A DNA stretch of 64,000 nt from Bacillus sp. CH30_1T. GTDB lineage: Bacteria; Bacillota; Bacilli; Bacillales; Bacillaceae_B. Positions 52,881 through 63,910 of the stretch are shown piece by piece. The notes beneath the pieces were generated by a model. That model was not told the origin of the DNA. It saw only the letters and a list, made by a program, of their open reading frames with translations, and made no database searches. A program made the position numbers and the translations under genes. The DNA lies in NCBI RefSeq assembly GCF_008364765.1, contig NZ_VTUY01000002.1, forward strand, positions 374,501-438,500, given 5' to 3'. The number at the start of each line of letters is the position of its first letter. Position 1 is the first letter of the stretch.

Positions 52881-54605
52881 ATGATTAAACGTTTTTTCAG
52901 CTATTACCGGCCTCACCGGCGGCTTTTTTACATTGATTTTGCCTGTGCCGTGTTGGTTGGACTTTTAGAATTAGGATTTCCCATGGCGGTATCATGGTTT
53001 ATCGATTCCCTTTTGCCTGAGGGAAACTGGAGTACCATATTGGCGGTTTCTGCCGGCCTGCTTGTTCTTTACCTACTTAGTTCGAGTATGCAATTCGTCG
53101 TGAACTATTGGGGGCATAAGCTCGGGATCAATATCGAAACGGATATGAGACGGGAATTGTTTCACCATGTTCAAAGACAATCCTTCCGCTTCTTTGATAA
53201 TACGAAAACGGGTCATATTATGAGCCGAGTGACAAACGATCTGATGGACATAGGAGAGCTCGCCCATCACGGACCTGAAGATCTGTTCATCGCAGTCATG
53301 ACCTTCATTGGTGCGTTTTGGATCATGCTCACAATAAATATGGAGCTTGCTCTGGTCGCTATTATTATTGTTCCATTTCTTGTTTGGCTTATTTCGTATT
53401 CGAATATTAAAATGAACGTAGCCTGGACAAAAATGTACGGAAATATCGCCGATGTAAACAGTCGCGTCGAGGACAGTGTTTCAGGGGCGCGGGTGGTTCA
53501 ATCATTCACAAACGAGTCCTATGAAATGGAACGATTCAATGAAAATAACCAATTCTTCCGCAAATCCAAACTGAAAGCCTATAACGTGATGAGCGTGAAT
53601 TTATCCGGAATCTACATTACGACTCGATTGATGACCTTGATCATTCTAGTATACGGAGCCTGGTTAAGCTTTTCCGGAGTGCTCTCTTATGGAGAACTCG
53701 TTGCCTTTATTCTTTATATCAATGTCCTGTTTAAACCGATCGACAAGATATCAGCCCTCCTTGAGTTATATCCGAAGGGAATGGCCGGTTTTAAACGGTT
53801 CACCGAGCTTATGGATATGGAACCTGATATTGAAAACCGTCCACATGCCATAGAAGTTCCCACTCTACGTGGAGATATTGCATTTGACGACGTTACGTTT
53901 GGTTATGAGTCAAACCGTCCTATTCTAAGAGATTTATCCTTTTCCATTCAATCAGGACAGACCGTGGCGTTTGTCGGACCTTCAGGTGCAGGGAAAACAA
54001 CGATCTGTTCATTGATTCCACGCTTCTATGATATAGAAGATGGAGCCATCACCATTGATGGCATCGATATCAGGGAGATGACAAAGGAATCCTTGCGTGC
54101 TCAAATTGGCATCGTTCAGCAGGATGTATTCTTATTCACCGGGACTCTTCGGGAGAATATCGCCTATGGAAAACTTGATGCTACGCAGGAAGAAATTGAA
54201 GAAGCAACGAGACGTGCTCATCTGACCGATCTCATTGCATCCCTACCAGACGGATATGATACCCAAATCGGGGAAAGAGGGCTGAAGCTGTCAGGCGGTC
54301 AAAAGCAGCGCTTATCCATCGCCCGCATGTTCCTGAAGAATCCACGAATCTTGATTCTGGATGAAGCTACTTCCGCCCTTGATACCGAAACGGAAGCGAT
54401 CATCCAAGAGGCATTAAATGAACTGGCAAAAGACCGGACCACCCTGGTCATCGCCCATCGATTGGCGACGATTCGTAAGGCTGACCGCATTCTGGTCGTC
54501 ACCGAAAATGGGATTGCTGAAGATGGTACTCATGAAGAACTGCTCTCAAAAGAGGACGGCATCTTCACAAGACTTCATGCCCATCAACATGCAACCATTC
54601 TATAA
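52881..54605 (+). CDS. ABC exporter (fused permease-ATPase)
   Basis: A 574-residue half-exporter. Six membrane spans (~18-310) are followed by an ATPase with Walker A GPSGAGKTT (~370), signature LSGGQKQR (~474), and Walker B ILILDEATSALD. It is a homodimer-type multidrug or lipid exporter (MsbA/BmrA-like); the substrate cannot be told. AGAGGTGACG precedes ATG 52881. A single gene between purA and dnaC. Confidence 0.92.
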   Translation: MIKRFFSYYRPHRRLFYIDFACAVLVGLLELGFPMAVSWFIDSLLPEGNWSTILAVSAGLLVLYLLSSSMQFVVNYWGHKLGINIETDMRRELFHHVQRQSFRFFDNTKTGHIMSRVTNDLMDIGELAHHGPEDLFIAVMTFIGAFWIMLTINMELALVAIIIVPFLVWLISYSNIKMNVAWTKMYGNIADVNSRVEDSVSGARVVQSFTNESYEMERFNENNQFFRKSKLKAYNVMSVNLSGIYITTRLMTLIILVYGAWLSFSGVLSYGELVAFILYINVLFKPIDKISALLELYPKGMAGFKRFTELMDMEPDIENRPHAIEVPTLRGDIAFDDVTFGYESNRPILRDLSFSIQSGQTVAFVGPSGAGKTTICSLIPRFYDIEDGAITIDGIDIREMTKESLRAQIGIVQQDVFLFTGTLRENIAYGKLDATQEEIEEATRRAHLTDLIASLPDGYDTQIGERGLKLSGGQKQRLSIARMFLKNPRILILDEATSALDTETEAIIQEALNELAKDRTTLVIAHRLATIRKADRILVVTENGIAEDGTHEELLSKEDGIFTRLHAHQHATIL

Positions 54606-54607
54606 AG

Positions 54608-54652
54608 AAAAAAATCCAAGCACCTGTACCAGACAGGGCTTGGATTTTTTCT
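54608..54652. terminator. Bidirectional terminator between ABC exporter and dnaC
   Basis: A stem AAAAAATCCAAGC(A)CCTG/CAGGGCTTGGATTTTTT with T-run in both directions; dnaC ends at 54654 on the other strand. Confidence 0.88.
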
Positions 54653-54653
54653 T

Positions 54654-56006
54654 CTAAGCCGGAGCGTCGTCAAATCGCCGCTCGAGATTTACGAATTTAT
54701 TGTATTCCTTCACAAACGCAAGCGATACATTTCCAACAGGGCCGTTACGTTGCTTGGCAATGATGATTTCGATTATGTTTTTGTTTTCCGCTTCTTTGTC
54801 ATAGTAATCTTCACGGTATAAGAAAGCTACGATATCCGCATCCTGCTCGATACTTCCTGATTCACGAATATCAGACATCATTGGGCGCTTATCTTGACGC
54901 TGCTCCACACCACGGGAGAGCTGGGATAAGGCAATGACCGGTACTTCAAGCTCACGGGCCAGCCCTTTAAGGGAACGGGAAATTTCAGAAACCTCCTGCT
55001 GTCGGTTTTCTCCTGAACGCCCGCTCCCCTGAATGAGCTGCAAGTAGTCAATGAGGATCATTCCAAGTCCGTGCTCCTGAGCGAGACGTCGGCATTTCGA
55101 ACGAATTTCCCCCACTTTAATACCAGGCGTATCATCGATATAAATGCCGGCATTCGAGAGACTTCCCATTGCCATCGTGAGCTTTCTCCAGTCTTCATCG
55201 GTTAAATCACCAGTTCGAAGGTTTTGGGCATTAATATTGCCTTCTGCACATAGCATACGCATAACAAGCTGCTCAGCTCCCATCTCCAGGGAGAAGATCG
55301 CGACGTTTTCTTTCGCTTTTACAGCGACGTTTTGGGCGATATTCAGGGCGAAGGCTGTTTTACCCATGGAAGGACGGGCTCCCACAATGATCAAGTCATT
55401 TCGCTGGAAACCGGCCGTCATATGGTCAAGGTCTGCAAACCCCGTTGAAATCCCCGTTACGTCACCCTTACGATTGGTTAAAGTTTCGATGTTGTCATAG
55501 GTTCTGACAAGGACATCTTTAATATTATGGAACGCACCGGCATTTTTTCGCTGTGCTACTTCCATGATGTTTTTTTCCGCTTCACTCAGGAGGCTATCGA
55601 CTTCATCCTCCCGTGCATAGCCGTCAGAAGCAATATCTGTCGCTGTACGGATCAATCGTCTCAGTAAAGATTTTTCTTCAACGATCTTTGCGTAATACTC
55701 AATATTCGCAGCCGTCGGAACTGAGGCTGCAAGCTCACTTAAATAAGCGACCCCGCCAACATCTTCAAGCTCTTTCGCTGCTGCAAGCTCCTCTGTCACC
55801 GTAATTAAGTCGACGGCTTTTCCCCCGTCTCCCAAATTCAGCATGACATTGTATATTTTTTGATGAGAATGACGATAAAAATCCTCTGGAATCAAAATTT
55901 CTGATGTGGTCGTTAATGCGCTGGGCTCTAGGAAAATAGCACCTAATACCGCTTGTTCCGCCTCAATATTCTGTGGTGGAATCCGTTCCTGGAACACTTC
56001 ATTCAT
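54654..56006 (-). CDS. dnaC: Replicative DNA helicase
   Basis: A 450-residue DnaB-family hexameric helicase (named DnaC in B. subtilis) that unwinds DNA at the fork. N-terminal domain ~1-100 (PPQNIEAEQAVLGAIF), linker, and RecA-type domain with Walker A GARPSMGKTAFAL (~212) and LIDYLQLIQGSG (Walker B). It is in the usual place after rplI. Full length and ending FDDAPA. Confidence 0.98.
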   Translation of the reverse strand: MNEVFQERIPPQNIEAEQAVLGAIFLEPSALTTTSEILIPEDFYRHSHQKIYNVMLNLGDGGKAVDLITVTEELAAAKELEDVGGVAYLSELAASVPTAANIEYYAKIVEEKSLLRRLIRTATDIASDGYAREDEVDSLLSEAEKNIMEVAQRKNAGAFHNIKDVLVRTYDNIETLTNRKGDVTGISTGFADLDHMTAGFQRNDLIIVGARPSMGKTAFALNIAQNVAVKAKENVAIFSLEMGAEQLVMRMLCAEGNINAQNLRTGDLTDEDWRKLTMAMGSLSNAGIYIDDTPGIKVGEIRSKCRRLAQEHGLGMILIDYLQLIQGSGRSGENRQQEVSEISRSLKGLARELEVPVIALSQLSRGVEQRQDKRPMMSDIRESGSIEQDADIVAFLYREDYYDKEAENKNIIEIIIAKQRNGPVGNVSLAFVKEYNKFVNLERRFDDAPA

Positions 56007-56121
56007 CTATGCATAACCTCCAATTCAAACTGCGAAGGGGCAACAGACGTCTATAGGCATCTGCTGCCTGCGTCAAAGTTAACACCTTAATCTATATGAA
56101 AATAAGAATTTAGTCCTACCG

Positions 56122-56160
56122 AAAAAATGTGATCAGGATAGTATCCAGATCACATTTTTT
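56122..56160. terminator. Terminator between rplI and dnaC
   Basis: A stem AAAAAATGTGATC/GATCACATTTTTT with inner GGATA/TATCC and T-run on both strands, about 75 bp after rplI. Confidence 0.87.
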
Positions 56161-56236
56161 ATCAAACTATATTCATTTTAACATGTTTTTCTCAAAATGA
56201 AGTTACCAAATTTCGTATATTTTCTCTGAAAAAATC

Positions 56237-56683
56237 TTATTCCTCTGTTACATGTACCTTTAAGGTTGCTGAAACGTCCGTATGAAGCTTCACAGGGACA
56301 TTCGTATAGCCAAGGGCACGAATGGCATCGTTCATTTCAATTTTACGTTTATCGATTTTGATGTCATGTGCTTTTTTCAACGCATCCGCAATTTGCTTGC
56401 TCGTGATGGAACCGAATAAACGACCACCTTCACCAGATTTTGCTTTCATTTCAACCGTGATTTCTTCTAAAGTTGCTTTTAATCTTTTTGCTTCTTCCAA
56501 TTCTTCCTGAGCCAGTTGCTCTTCTTTCTTCTTTTGACCCTCAAGCTGACCCATGTTTGCATTTGTTGCTTCAACGGCCAAGCCTTTTTTTAATAAAAAG
56601 TTATGTGCATAGCCATCTGCTACGTTTTTTACTTCTCCTTTTTTCCCTTTACCTTTAACGTCTTTTAAGAAAATTACTTTCAT
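56237..56683 (-). CDS. rplI: 50S ribosomal protein L9
   Basis: A 148-residue protein. The N-terminal domain has [20 protein letters not shown] and [13 protein letters not shown]; a long central helix (~45-75) joins the C-terminal domain. It binds 23S rRNA domain V. Its ATG overlaps the gdpP stop by four bases. Confidence 0.98.
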   Translation of the reverse strand: MKVIFLKDVKGKGKKGEVKNVADGYAHNFLLKKGLAVEATNANMGQLEGQKKKEEQLAQEELEEAKRLKATLEEITVEMKAKSGEGGRLFGSITSKQIADALKKAHDIKIDKRKIEMNDAIRALGYTNVPVKLHTDVSATLKVHVTEE

Positions 56684-58653
56684 ATCTCTTTTCTCCCTTC
56701 AAAATAATCATTTAATGCTTCCTTCAGCTGTTCTTCAGCTTCTGATACAGATGCTTGTTTTATTTGAGTAGCGGCGTTGGTTAAATGACCTCCACCGTTT
56801 AAGTTTTCCATAATGATTTGTACGTTCACGTCACCTAAAGAACGGGCACTGATCCCGATCGTTTCAGGATCCCGCTTAGAGATGACGAAGGAAGCAATTA
56901 CTTCATCCATGGTCAATAGCGTATCCGCTGCCTGTGCAATCAGGACGGGATCATAAATGACGTCATCCTCTGCTTTCGCAATCGCAACGCCTTCACGGAA
57001 AAATTTAACCGATTCGATTAACCTTGACCGTTTTATATAAGTATCGACATCCTCTTTCAGGAACTTTTGGACTAATACGGTATCTGCCCCTTGTGCCCTT
57101 AAATAGGAAGCGGCATCAAAGGTCCTTGATCCCGTTCGAAGCGTAAAGCTCTTCGTATCCACAATGATTCCCGCCAGCAGAGAAGTGGCTTCCAGCATAG
57201 TGATTTTTTCATGTTTAGGCTGATATTCCAATAGCTCCGTCACAAGTTCTGCTGTTGAAGAGGCATATGGCTCCATATAAACAAGTAATGGGTTTTTAAT
57301 AAAGTCTTCTCCGCGACGATGGTGATCGATCACCACGACTTTATCCATTTTATTTAAAAGCCTTTCTTCAATGACCAGGGAAGGCTTGTGGGTATCGACG
57401 ACCACGAGCAGCGTATCTTCTGTCGCCATTTCGAGTGCTTCCTCGGGGGTGATGAATCGGGAATGAAGATCAGAATTGACTTTAATCTCCTTCATCAACC
57501 GTTTCACGCCATTATCTATTTCATTAAAGTTTAAGACAACGTACCCTTCCCGCTGATTCATTTGAGCCACTTTTCGAATGCCGATGGCGGCTCCGATGGC
57601 ATCCATATCGGGATGTTTATGTCCCATGATGATGACCTTATCACTTTCGATCATGATTTCCTTTAGAGCATGGGAAATGACTCTGGCACGTACCCGGGTA
57701 CGTTTCTCCATTGGATTGGTTTTTCCACCGTAGAATTTAACTTTTCCATTCGTTTGCTTAATGGCCACCTGATCCCCTCCACGACCTAACGCGAGATCCA
57801 GGCTTGATTGAGCCAGGGTACCCAGTTCAGGCAGAGAAGAAACCCCGGTCCCTACACCAATACTTAGAGTCAAGGGTACATTTTGCTTGGCTGTGGTATC
57901 CCGGACATCATCCAATATACCGAACTTTTCCTTTTCTAATACTTGAAGGATCTTCTCATTAATGACGGCGATGAACCTCTCGGAAGAAACCCGCTTCAAG
58001 AATACGCCATATTCTTTTGCCCACTTATTCAGAATGGACGTCACGAGGCTATTCAAGCTGCTTCTTGTTTGGTCGTCCATCCCTTGCGTTAATTCATCAT
58101 AGTTATCTAGAAAGATGATTCCAATATTCGTGCGTTCATCATGATATTGCTTTTCTATTTCTTTTTGTTCGGTGACATCAAAGAAATAGAGAAGTTTTTC
58201 TTTGAGCTTCAATACGACTTGATACTTTCTCTCATTAATCGTCACAATTTCTGAATCTACTTCCTGCTTGATTAATGGAACAAGAGATTCTGCCACATCG
58301 TATAAGGATCTTCCAACGACTGTATCTTCATTAAAACAAGAGGCAAGAAAAGGATTCGTCCATTCTATGTAATATTCATCATTGATCAGCATGATCCCAA
58401 TGGGCATCTCCATTAACGCCTCTTCCCCTACACGCTTTACACGATAGGATAAAGTGGAGATATACTCCTCTGTTTCTTCGTGCGATCTTCTCTCAAAATA
58501 GAAAGCGAGAAAATACACGATTCCAAAGACAATCAACCCTATTAACGAAATGATCCATTGGTAAAAGGAAACCGATACTAACAATAGAGCTGTTAATATA
58601 GCAAGACCGTACAATGGGTAGCGGATCATTCGCTTATTAAAATAAGATGGCAT
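56680..58653 (-). CDS. gdpP: GdpP, cyclic-di-AMP phosphodiesterase
   Basis: A 657-residue protein. Two membrane spans (~12-52), a PAS-like heme-binding domain (~85-165), a degenerate GGDEF (~170-300) and DHH/DHHA1 (~340-650) with [15 protein letters not shown] and [11 protein letters not shown]. It breaks down c-di-AMP, which controls K+ and wall balance. The coupling with rplI is the usual Bacillus order. Full length. Confidence 0.97.
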   Translation of the reverse strand: MPSYFNKRMIRYPLYGLAILTALLLVSVSFYQWIISLIGLIVFGIVYFLAFYFERRSHEETEEYISTLSYRVKRVGEEALMEMPIGIMLINDEYYIEWTNPFLASCFNEDTVVGRSLYDVAESLVPLIKQEVDSEIVTINERKYQVVLKLKEKLLYFFDVTEQKEIEKQYHDERTNIGIIFLDNYDELTQGMDDQTRSSLNSLVTSILNKWAKEYGVFLKRVSSERFIAVINEKILQVLEKEKFGILDDVRDTTAKQNVPLTLSIGVGTGVSSLPELGTLAQSSLDLALGRGGDQVAIKQTNGKVKFYGGKTNPMEKRTRVRARVISHALKEIMIESDKVIIMGHKHPDMDAIGAAIGIRKVAQMNQREGYVVLNFNEIDNGVKRLMKEIKVNSDLHSRFITPEEALEMATEDTLLVVVDTHKPSLVIEERLLNKMDKVVVIDHHRRGEDFIKNPLLVYMEPYASSTAELVTELLEYQPKHEKITMLEATSLLAGIIVDTKSFTLRTGSRTFDAASYLRAQGADTVLVQKFLKEDVDTYIKRSRLIESVKFFREGVAIAKAEDDVIYDPVLIAQAADTLLTMDEVIASFVISKRDPETIGISARSLGDVNVQIIMENLNGGGHLTNAATQIKQASVSEAEEQLKEALNDYFEGRKEI

Positions 58654-58679
58654 GATTTCAGCTCCTGGACCTTAAATTT

Positions 58680-59603
58680 CTATGACTTGCGTTGTAGGCG
58701 TTGTCTTAGATCAAATCCTAAGTCAATTATACCTAAAATTCGCACGAGATAAAGAAGAGGAATCGAAATGATTGTAATTAATACCAAAATTCCTTTTGAC
58801 CATCCTTTTATATGAGCGAAAAAATAGAGGAAAGACAAGCCCTGGACCGCCATCAATGTTTGCAATACATACAGAACATTTAGAAGGGCCGTATAGGCAT
58901 ACGTTCCTTTCTCCGGCTGCAGAATCATAGATAGAACTAAGGTAAGTAAATAATACCAAAGGATACTCTTAGGAAGCTTCCATTCTCTAAATGGTTTAAA
59001 TACGGGTACATCTCTCCCTAAACGCTTCATGATGGGAAAGTTGATCAGCATAAACAACAGAGCCAATACGACAGCAATTCCAAGAAACAAGGTAGGCATC
59101 AAGGTCTGAATTAGATCAATGGAGCTCTCCAGACTTTCCACCAGTCTCTTATCTGGTTCCTGACCAAGCTTCTCAAATAAAGAATAATAAGCTGCCTTCG
59201 ATTCAGCTAAGCTATCTTCTATAATATTAACATCGAAGAGTAGGATAGAAAAAACAAAACCAATCACAATATTGATGACAAGTGTGAGACTTGACGCCAT
59301 AAACAGCCTCATTTTATCTACTTTCGCTTTCACACACCAGCCAATCACTACCCCGGTCGTCGCAACCATGAAGGCAACAGGCAGCGCAATGAGCCCTCCA
59401 AACAAGAAAGATAACCCTAACGATCCGATCAATACGTAAAAAGAATTCAGTAACGAATACTTAGAACTAAACAGAATAAGAGGGAGGGGCAATACGAAAA
59501 ATGCAAGGGTCCCAATAAGCGGAACATATAAAGCCAACAACAGTAAAACAGTAAAGATGGCGAGCATAAGCGCACCTTCCGTTAACACACGGGGATTTTT
59601 CAA
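58680..59603 (-). CDS. yybS: YybS, DUF2232 membrane protein
   Basis: A 307-residue protein with about eight membrane spans (starting EGALMLAIFTVLLLLALYVP). This DUF2232 family lies before gdpP in Bacillus; its function is unknown. The start is TTG 59603 with AAGGAG nine bases upstream. It is probably cotranscribed with gdpP. Confidence 0.92.
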   Translation of the reverse strand: MKNPRVLTEGALMLAIFTVLLLLALYVPLIGTLAFFVLPLPLILFSSKYSLLNSFYVLIGSLGLSFLFGGLIALPVAFMVATTGVVIGWCVKAKVDKMRLFMASSLTLVINIVIGFVFSILLFDVNIIEDSLAESKAAYYSLFEKLGQEPDKRLVESLESSIDLIQTLMPTLFLGIAVVLALLFMLINFPIMKRLGRDVPVFKPFREWKLPKSILWYYLLTLVLSMILQPEKGTYAYTALLNVLYVLQTLMAVQGLSFLYFFAHIKGWSKGILVLITIISIPLLYLVRILGIIDLGFDLRQRLQRKS

Positions 59604-59734
59604 TTGAAACGCTCCTTACGATATATTCAAAAACATGCAATAGCACTATCATATCAATTTTAAAGATAGATTTCATCTAGTGGGTACTTACCCGAAGGTG
59701 AGAAGCATACTTTAATGTCCACCATTTAACTTTG

Positions 59735-59784
59735 TTGTGCCAATTTCTGCGTTTGTTGTGCCACTTTCCACTAAACTTGTGCCA
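59735..59784. repeat. Three phased copies of TTGTGCCA
   Basis: TTGTGCCA at 59735, 59756 and 59777, exactly 21 bp apart, each followed by AATTTC/CTTTCC/AATTGT-like variable DNA. It lies between yybS and the chemoreceptor gene. Confidence 0.85.
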
Positions 59785-59831
59785 AATTGTGAATATCAAT
59801 AACTATTATTGTTAAAATCACTTCATTTTCA

Positions 59832-59866
59832 TAAAAAAGAAGGTACCCCTTCAACATGCTTCTTTT
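59832..59866 (-). terminator. Possible terminator of the chemoreceptor gene
   Basis: On the minus strand AAAAGAAG pairs with CTTCTTTT and is followed by TT; the loop is long (16 bases). It is 90 bp after the stop. Confidence 0.5.
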
Positions 59867-59957
59867 CTTCATCTACTCTAGTATGCACTCATTTTAAAAA
59901 GGAGTATACGCAGTAGAAAAAGAATAGCAATGTATCAGGACCACCCTCTAATGAATA

Positions 59958-62018
59958 TTATGAAATTTTAAAACGTTCGATTGAAGACTGAAGCTCTTGA
60001 CTTAAGTCTGTTAAGCGTTCAGCTGCTTCTGTAACCGATTGGACGGCCCTTACTTGTTCTTCCGTAGAGGCACTCATTTCCTCACAGGAAGCAGCTGTTT
60101 GTTCCGCTGTAGCGGCCATCATCTGAATCACGTTGACCACTTCATCTTTTTCAAGATTGATTTGACCCACTTCCTCATACATTCTTTCTATTTCATCCTG
60201 CATGGATTTCATTAACTGTGAGGTTTGGTCAAATACGTGATTGGTTTTTTGGATCACTTCATTTTGGACCTCAAAGGTTTCTTTCGTTTTCACCATTTCA
60301 TCAACTGCTTGATGAGAGCCTTGTTGAATTTCTATAATGGTGCGTTTTACTTCTTCGGTTGCCTTCACTGACTGATCGGCAAGCTTTCGTACTTCTTCCG
60401 CCACGACAGCAAATCCCTTGCCGTGTTCACCTGCTCTGGCAGCCTCAATGCTCGCATTTAAAGCAAGGAGGTTGGTTTGAGAAGAAATATCCGTTATTGT
60501 ACCCATGACCGATTCAATCGTCTTCACCTTTGCTTCCAAACTAAAGATGACTTTCTCCATGGAGGAGATGTATTCACTGGAAGAATGGTAGGCATTTTCT
60601 AATTCTTTTACCTGGTTTAACCCGGACTGATTCATGACATCTGCTTGTCCTGCCATCTCAGACATAGCTTTCGACTTTTCATAGACTCCATTAATTCTTG
60701 TTCCTAATTGCTCTGTTTGATGATGAGCCCGATCAGAGTCGGACGCTGATTGAGAAGCCCCTGTCGCAATTTCGGAAACAGCCTTTGCCATCTCTTCACT
60801 TGAGGCATTTGTCTCCTCAGAAACAGCACTTAATCCTTCAGCCGATTCCCGGACATTATAGATCGATTCTTGGACGACTTGTATCGTATCTCTCATATTC
60901 ACGATCATTTTGTTTAAATCGGACGCTAGTAATCCTGTCTCATCTTTGGAATCAATTTCAGACTGAATGGATAAATCTCCAGTAGAGACATCGGTTACCG
61001 TTTTTTGAAGCTGCTTGATTGGTTTAGTGATTTTATTAGAAATGAAGACAACTAACACCAACATGACAGCCAGGGTAATAAGGGCTGTCACGATCAGTAA
61101 CCGTTCGATTTCTTTGGATGACTGAATGAGATCCTTCATACTATAGGCAGAGCCCACTTTCCAGTTCGTCTTTGGTACTGTACTATATACCAATACCTTT
61201 TCGTCACCTTCCAGTTCGTAACGGATTGTATCGGATTCCTTCTCAGAAGTCAGCATTTTACTGATGAAAGGTAGCGATGAAAGATTTCCCCCCCGCTTAG
61301 TAGGGTGGACGATGGCTGTACCATCTAGTCCGAACAGGAATGGATAGCCATTAAACCCAATGTCCATTTCTGAGACTCGGTCAGTAAGTTTTGTCAAATT
61401 AATATCGACACCGAGAACGCCTACTACTTTATTATCTGAAACTATCGCTCTGGAAGCTGTAATGATATATTCTTCCGTTGCAGTATCTACGTACGGCTCG
61501 CTCCAAACCACGCCAGCCCTTACTTCCTCAGCATTTTTATACCAATCCCTGCTTGTCGGATCAAAGTCACTAGGCAGAGAAACGGATGGAACAATTTTTA
61601 ATTTCTTATTTGGTGATGCGAAGTAAATAGAAGTAGCTTCCTGATAAAGGCTTAAGTAATTATCAAAATCCGATTGAATATTGGCAAACAGCTCTGTATT
61701 TTTGCCGCCAGATTCTGTTTGCAACTGTGCTTTTGCATAATCTTTTAACGAGTTGGAGATTGAATATTGATCAATACTTTTTTCGTATTGTCCAAGAAAG
61801 AGTTGCACTGAATTATTTAGTTCTCCTACGATCCCTTGAGTTTGATCAATAACCTCTTTTTCTGTTTTCATTCTCGTTTGTAAGCTTGTAATCGCAATGA
61901 TAACGGCTAACGATACCATAAATAAAATGGATATGATTACAATAAGCTTCATTCTAATAGATGATAGAAGAAAACCCTTCTTTCGTTCCACCTGTTTCCT
62001 TGTGTTTTTCTTTTTCAC
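59958..62018 (-). CDS. Methyl-accepting chemotaxis protein
   Basis: A 686-residue receptor. A first span (~22-45) and a second (~300-322) border a double-Cache sensor domain (including [12 protein letters not shown] and GVLGVDINL). HAMP (~323-375) and the cytosolic signalling domain follow, with the hairpin tip [20 protein letters not shown]. The ligand is not known; dCache domains often bind amino acids. GTG 62018 has AGGGGG seven bases upstream; an in-frame TTG at 62042 is less likely. A single gene inserted between yybS and rpsR. Confidence 0.94.
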   Translation of the reverse strand: MKKKNTRKQVERKKGFLLSSIRMKLIVIISILFMVSLAVIIAITSLQTRMKTEKEVIDQTQGIVGELNNSVQLFLGQYEKSIDQYSISNSLKDYAKAQLQTESGGKNTELFANIQSDFDNYLSLYQEATSIYFASPNKKLKIVPSVSLPSDFDPTSRDWYKNAEEVRAGVVWSEPYVDTATEEYIITASRAIVSDNKVVGVLGVDINLTKLTDRVSEMDIGFNGYPFLFGLDGTAIVHPTKRGGNLSSLPFISKMLTSEKESDTIRYELEGDEKVLVYSTVPKTNWKVGSAYSMKDLIQSSKEIERLLIVTALITLAVMLVLVVFISNKITKPIKQLQKTVTDVSTGDLSIQSEIDSKDETGLLASDLNKMIVNMRDTIQVVQESIYNVRESAEGLSAVSEETNASSEEMAKAVSEIATGASQSASDSDRAHHQTEQLGTRINGVYEKSKAMSEMAGQADVMNQSGLNQVKELENAYHSSSEYISSMEKVIFSLEAKVKTIESVMGTITDISSQTNLLALNASIEAARAGEHGKGFAVVAEEVRKLADQSVKATEEVKRTIIEIQQGSHQAVDEMVKTKETFEVQNEVIQKTNHVFDQTSQLMKSMQDEIERMYEEVGQINLEKDEVVNVIQMMAATAEQTAASCEEMSASTEEQVRAVQSVTEAAERLTDLSQELQSSIERFKIS

Positions 62019-62201
62019 ATAAATTCCCCCTCTTACTACCAAAAAGCTATCTATATATACACTTATTCATCGACATTTTTCGGCATTTCTTTATAGGTAC
62101 ACGGGAATTTACAAGAACAAAGTGATGGCAGATAGGATAATCGAAGGGATGCTTTGCAGAGGAGGAATAGATCTTATACACACCGTTTAAAAAACGGCAA
62201 A

Positions 62202-62236
62202 AAAAAAGCAGAAGAGACAAGTCTCTGCTGCTTTTT
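62202..62236 (-). terminator. Terminator of rpsF-ssb-rpsR
   Basis: AAAAAAGCAGC and GCTGCTTTTTT type stem with AGAGAC/GTCTCT on the minus strand and a following T-run, 13 bp after rpsR. Confidence 0.85.
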
Positions 62237-62248
62237 TAGTCGATGATA

Positions 62249-62497
<249 letters not shown>

Positions 62498-62526
62498 CTA
62501 TCTTGTTTAGATTCATTATCGTTCGT

Positions 62527-63042
62527 TTAGAATGGCAGATCATCATCGGAAATGTCGATCGGCTGACCGTCATTTGCAAATGGATCCTCATCTACACGTG
62601 TATAGTTGTTGTTATTATTGTTGTTGCGTTGTTGATTCTGATTCTGACTATACGGATTTCCTTGGTCACGTTGACCTCCACCCGAATAGCCCGGACTTCC
62701 TCCACGATCGCCTTGATTCGCACTACGCGGCTCTAAGAACTGAACGCTTTCTGCTACAACTTCCGTCATAAACACCCGGCGTCCATCTTGTCCTTCGAAA
62801 TTACGTGTTTGAATACGACCGTCAACGCCAGCTAAGCTGCCTTTTTTAAGAAAGTTTGCTACATTCTCTGCAGGGCGACGCCATACAACGCAGTTAATAA
62901 AATCTGCTTCCCGTTCTCCTGATTGATTCGTAAAACTACGATTGACAGCCAGTGTAAACGAAGCAACAGCTACTCCACTTGGAGTATATTTTAATTCAGG
63001 GTCTTTGGTTAAACGCCCTACTAATACAACTCGGTTCATCAT
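62527..63042 (-). CDS. ssbA: Single-stranded DNA-binding protein SsbA
   Basis: A 171-residue protein with OB fold (~1-105, [21 protein letters not shown]) and a long Gly/Asn/Gln-rich linker with Asn runs, ending in the acidic partner-binding tip DISDDDLPF. It coats ssDNA and recruits repair and replication proteins. AAGGGG nine bases before ATG 63042 suits the start; TTG 63051 is less likely. Confidence 0.97.
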   Translation of the reverse strand: MMNRVVLVGRLTKDPELKYTPSGVAVASFTLAVNRSFTNQSGEREADFINCVVWRRPAENVANFLKKGSLAGVDGRIQTRNFEGQDGRRVFMTEVVAESVQFLEPRSANQGDRGGSPGYSGGGQRDQGNPYSQNQNQQRNNNNNNNYTRVDEDPFANDGQPIDISDDDLPF

Positions 63043-63121
63043 CAGAATCAACCCCTTCCTTCTAATTTACTGTTTCACGTGAAACAGATGATAGAAGTGT
63101 ATATCTTAAAAAACGTACGGA

Positions 63122-63409
63122 TTATTCTTCTTCTTTAACAACGATATGACGGATAATATCATCGCTGATTTTAGCTAAACGATCGAATTCGTTAACTGCA
63201 TCAGAAGTAGCGCTCATCTTAACTAGTTGATAGAAACCATCACGAAAATCGTTGATTTCATACGCTAAACGACGTTTACCCCAATCTTTTGACTCGATGA
63301 TTTCCGCGCCGTTAGTTGTTAAAACGTTATCGAAACGCTCAACTACTGCTTTCTTTGACTCGTCGTCAATGTTTGGGCGGACAATGTACATAACTTCGTA
63401 CTTTCTCAT
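63122..63409 (-). CDS. rpsF: 30S ribosomal protein S6
   Basis: A 95-residue protein ([38 protein letters not shown]). GAGGAGGTGAC precedes ATG 63409. A frame extending to 63484 is not family sequence. First gene of the operon. Confidence 0.98.
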   Translation of the reverse strand: MRKYEVMYIVRPNIDDESKKAVVERFDNVLTTNGAEIIESKDWGKRRLAYEINDFRDGFYQLVKMSATSDAVNEFDRLAKISDDIIRHIVVKEEE

Positions 63410-63532
63410 CTGAATGTCACCTCCTCGTGGTCTATGCGGTCCTTTCTTTGTGAAAGAACAAGGAGCAATGCGTTCATTACTCACGAAATAAAATTATAGC
63501 ATAGGTTATCTATTATTGCAATATGACGTAAA

Positions 63533-63563
63533 AAAAAGACTAGAATCGGGACTCTAGTCTTTC
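63533..63563. terminator. Terminator between ychF and rpsF
   Basis: Stem AAAGACTAGA/TCTAGTCTTT (8-base loop) with A-run before and TT after; it would act on minus-strand transcripts coming from ychF. Confidence 0.7.
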
Positions 63564-63604
63564 AATTATGCTTTTTTCGTAAACTTTGTTGCTTTTTAAG
63601 AAGC

Positions 63605-63745
63605 GAGTGCTGGTTGATTTCCACTCCAGGTGCTCGCTTTCCGCGGGGCGTGAGTTGAGCCTCCTCGGGCTTCGCCCTGTGGGGTCTCAACTTTCCCGCT
63701 ATTCCCGCAGGAGTCGAGCACCTTCCGTTCCAATCAACTGTTAAG
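63605..63745. repeat. Palindromic interspersed repeat of Bacillaceae type
   Basis: About 130 bp of GC-rich DNA with nested inverted arms: TTGATTTCCACTCC and the opposite CGTTCCAATCAA, GTGCTCG/CGAGCAC, GCGGGG/CCCGC, GTTGAG/CTCAAC around a CCTCGGGCTTCGCCC core. I recognise it as the large imperfect palindrome found many times between genes in several Bacillaceae genomes. It lies between ychF and rpsF. Confidence 0.75.
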
Positions 63746-63910
63746 CTTGAGTTATAGACTTGGATAAAATTAATACACGTTTAGCAGATAGCTTTTTTCA
63801 AGTGTGCAGAGTTTGATTTTAACCTGCACATGAGAAATAAAACTTCTTTGGAGTGTTTTTGTCACTATCATCTCTGTTGGTGAGAAGGCTAACCATCAGC
63901 CCAAACCTAT

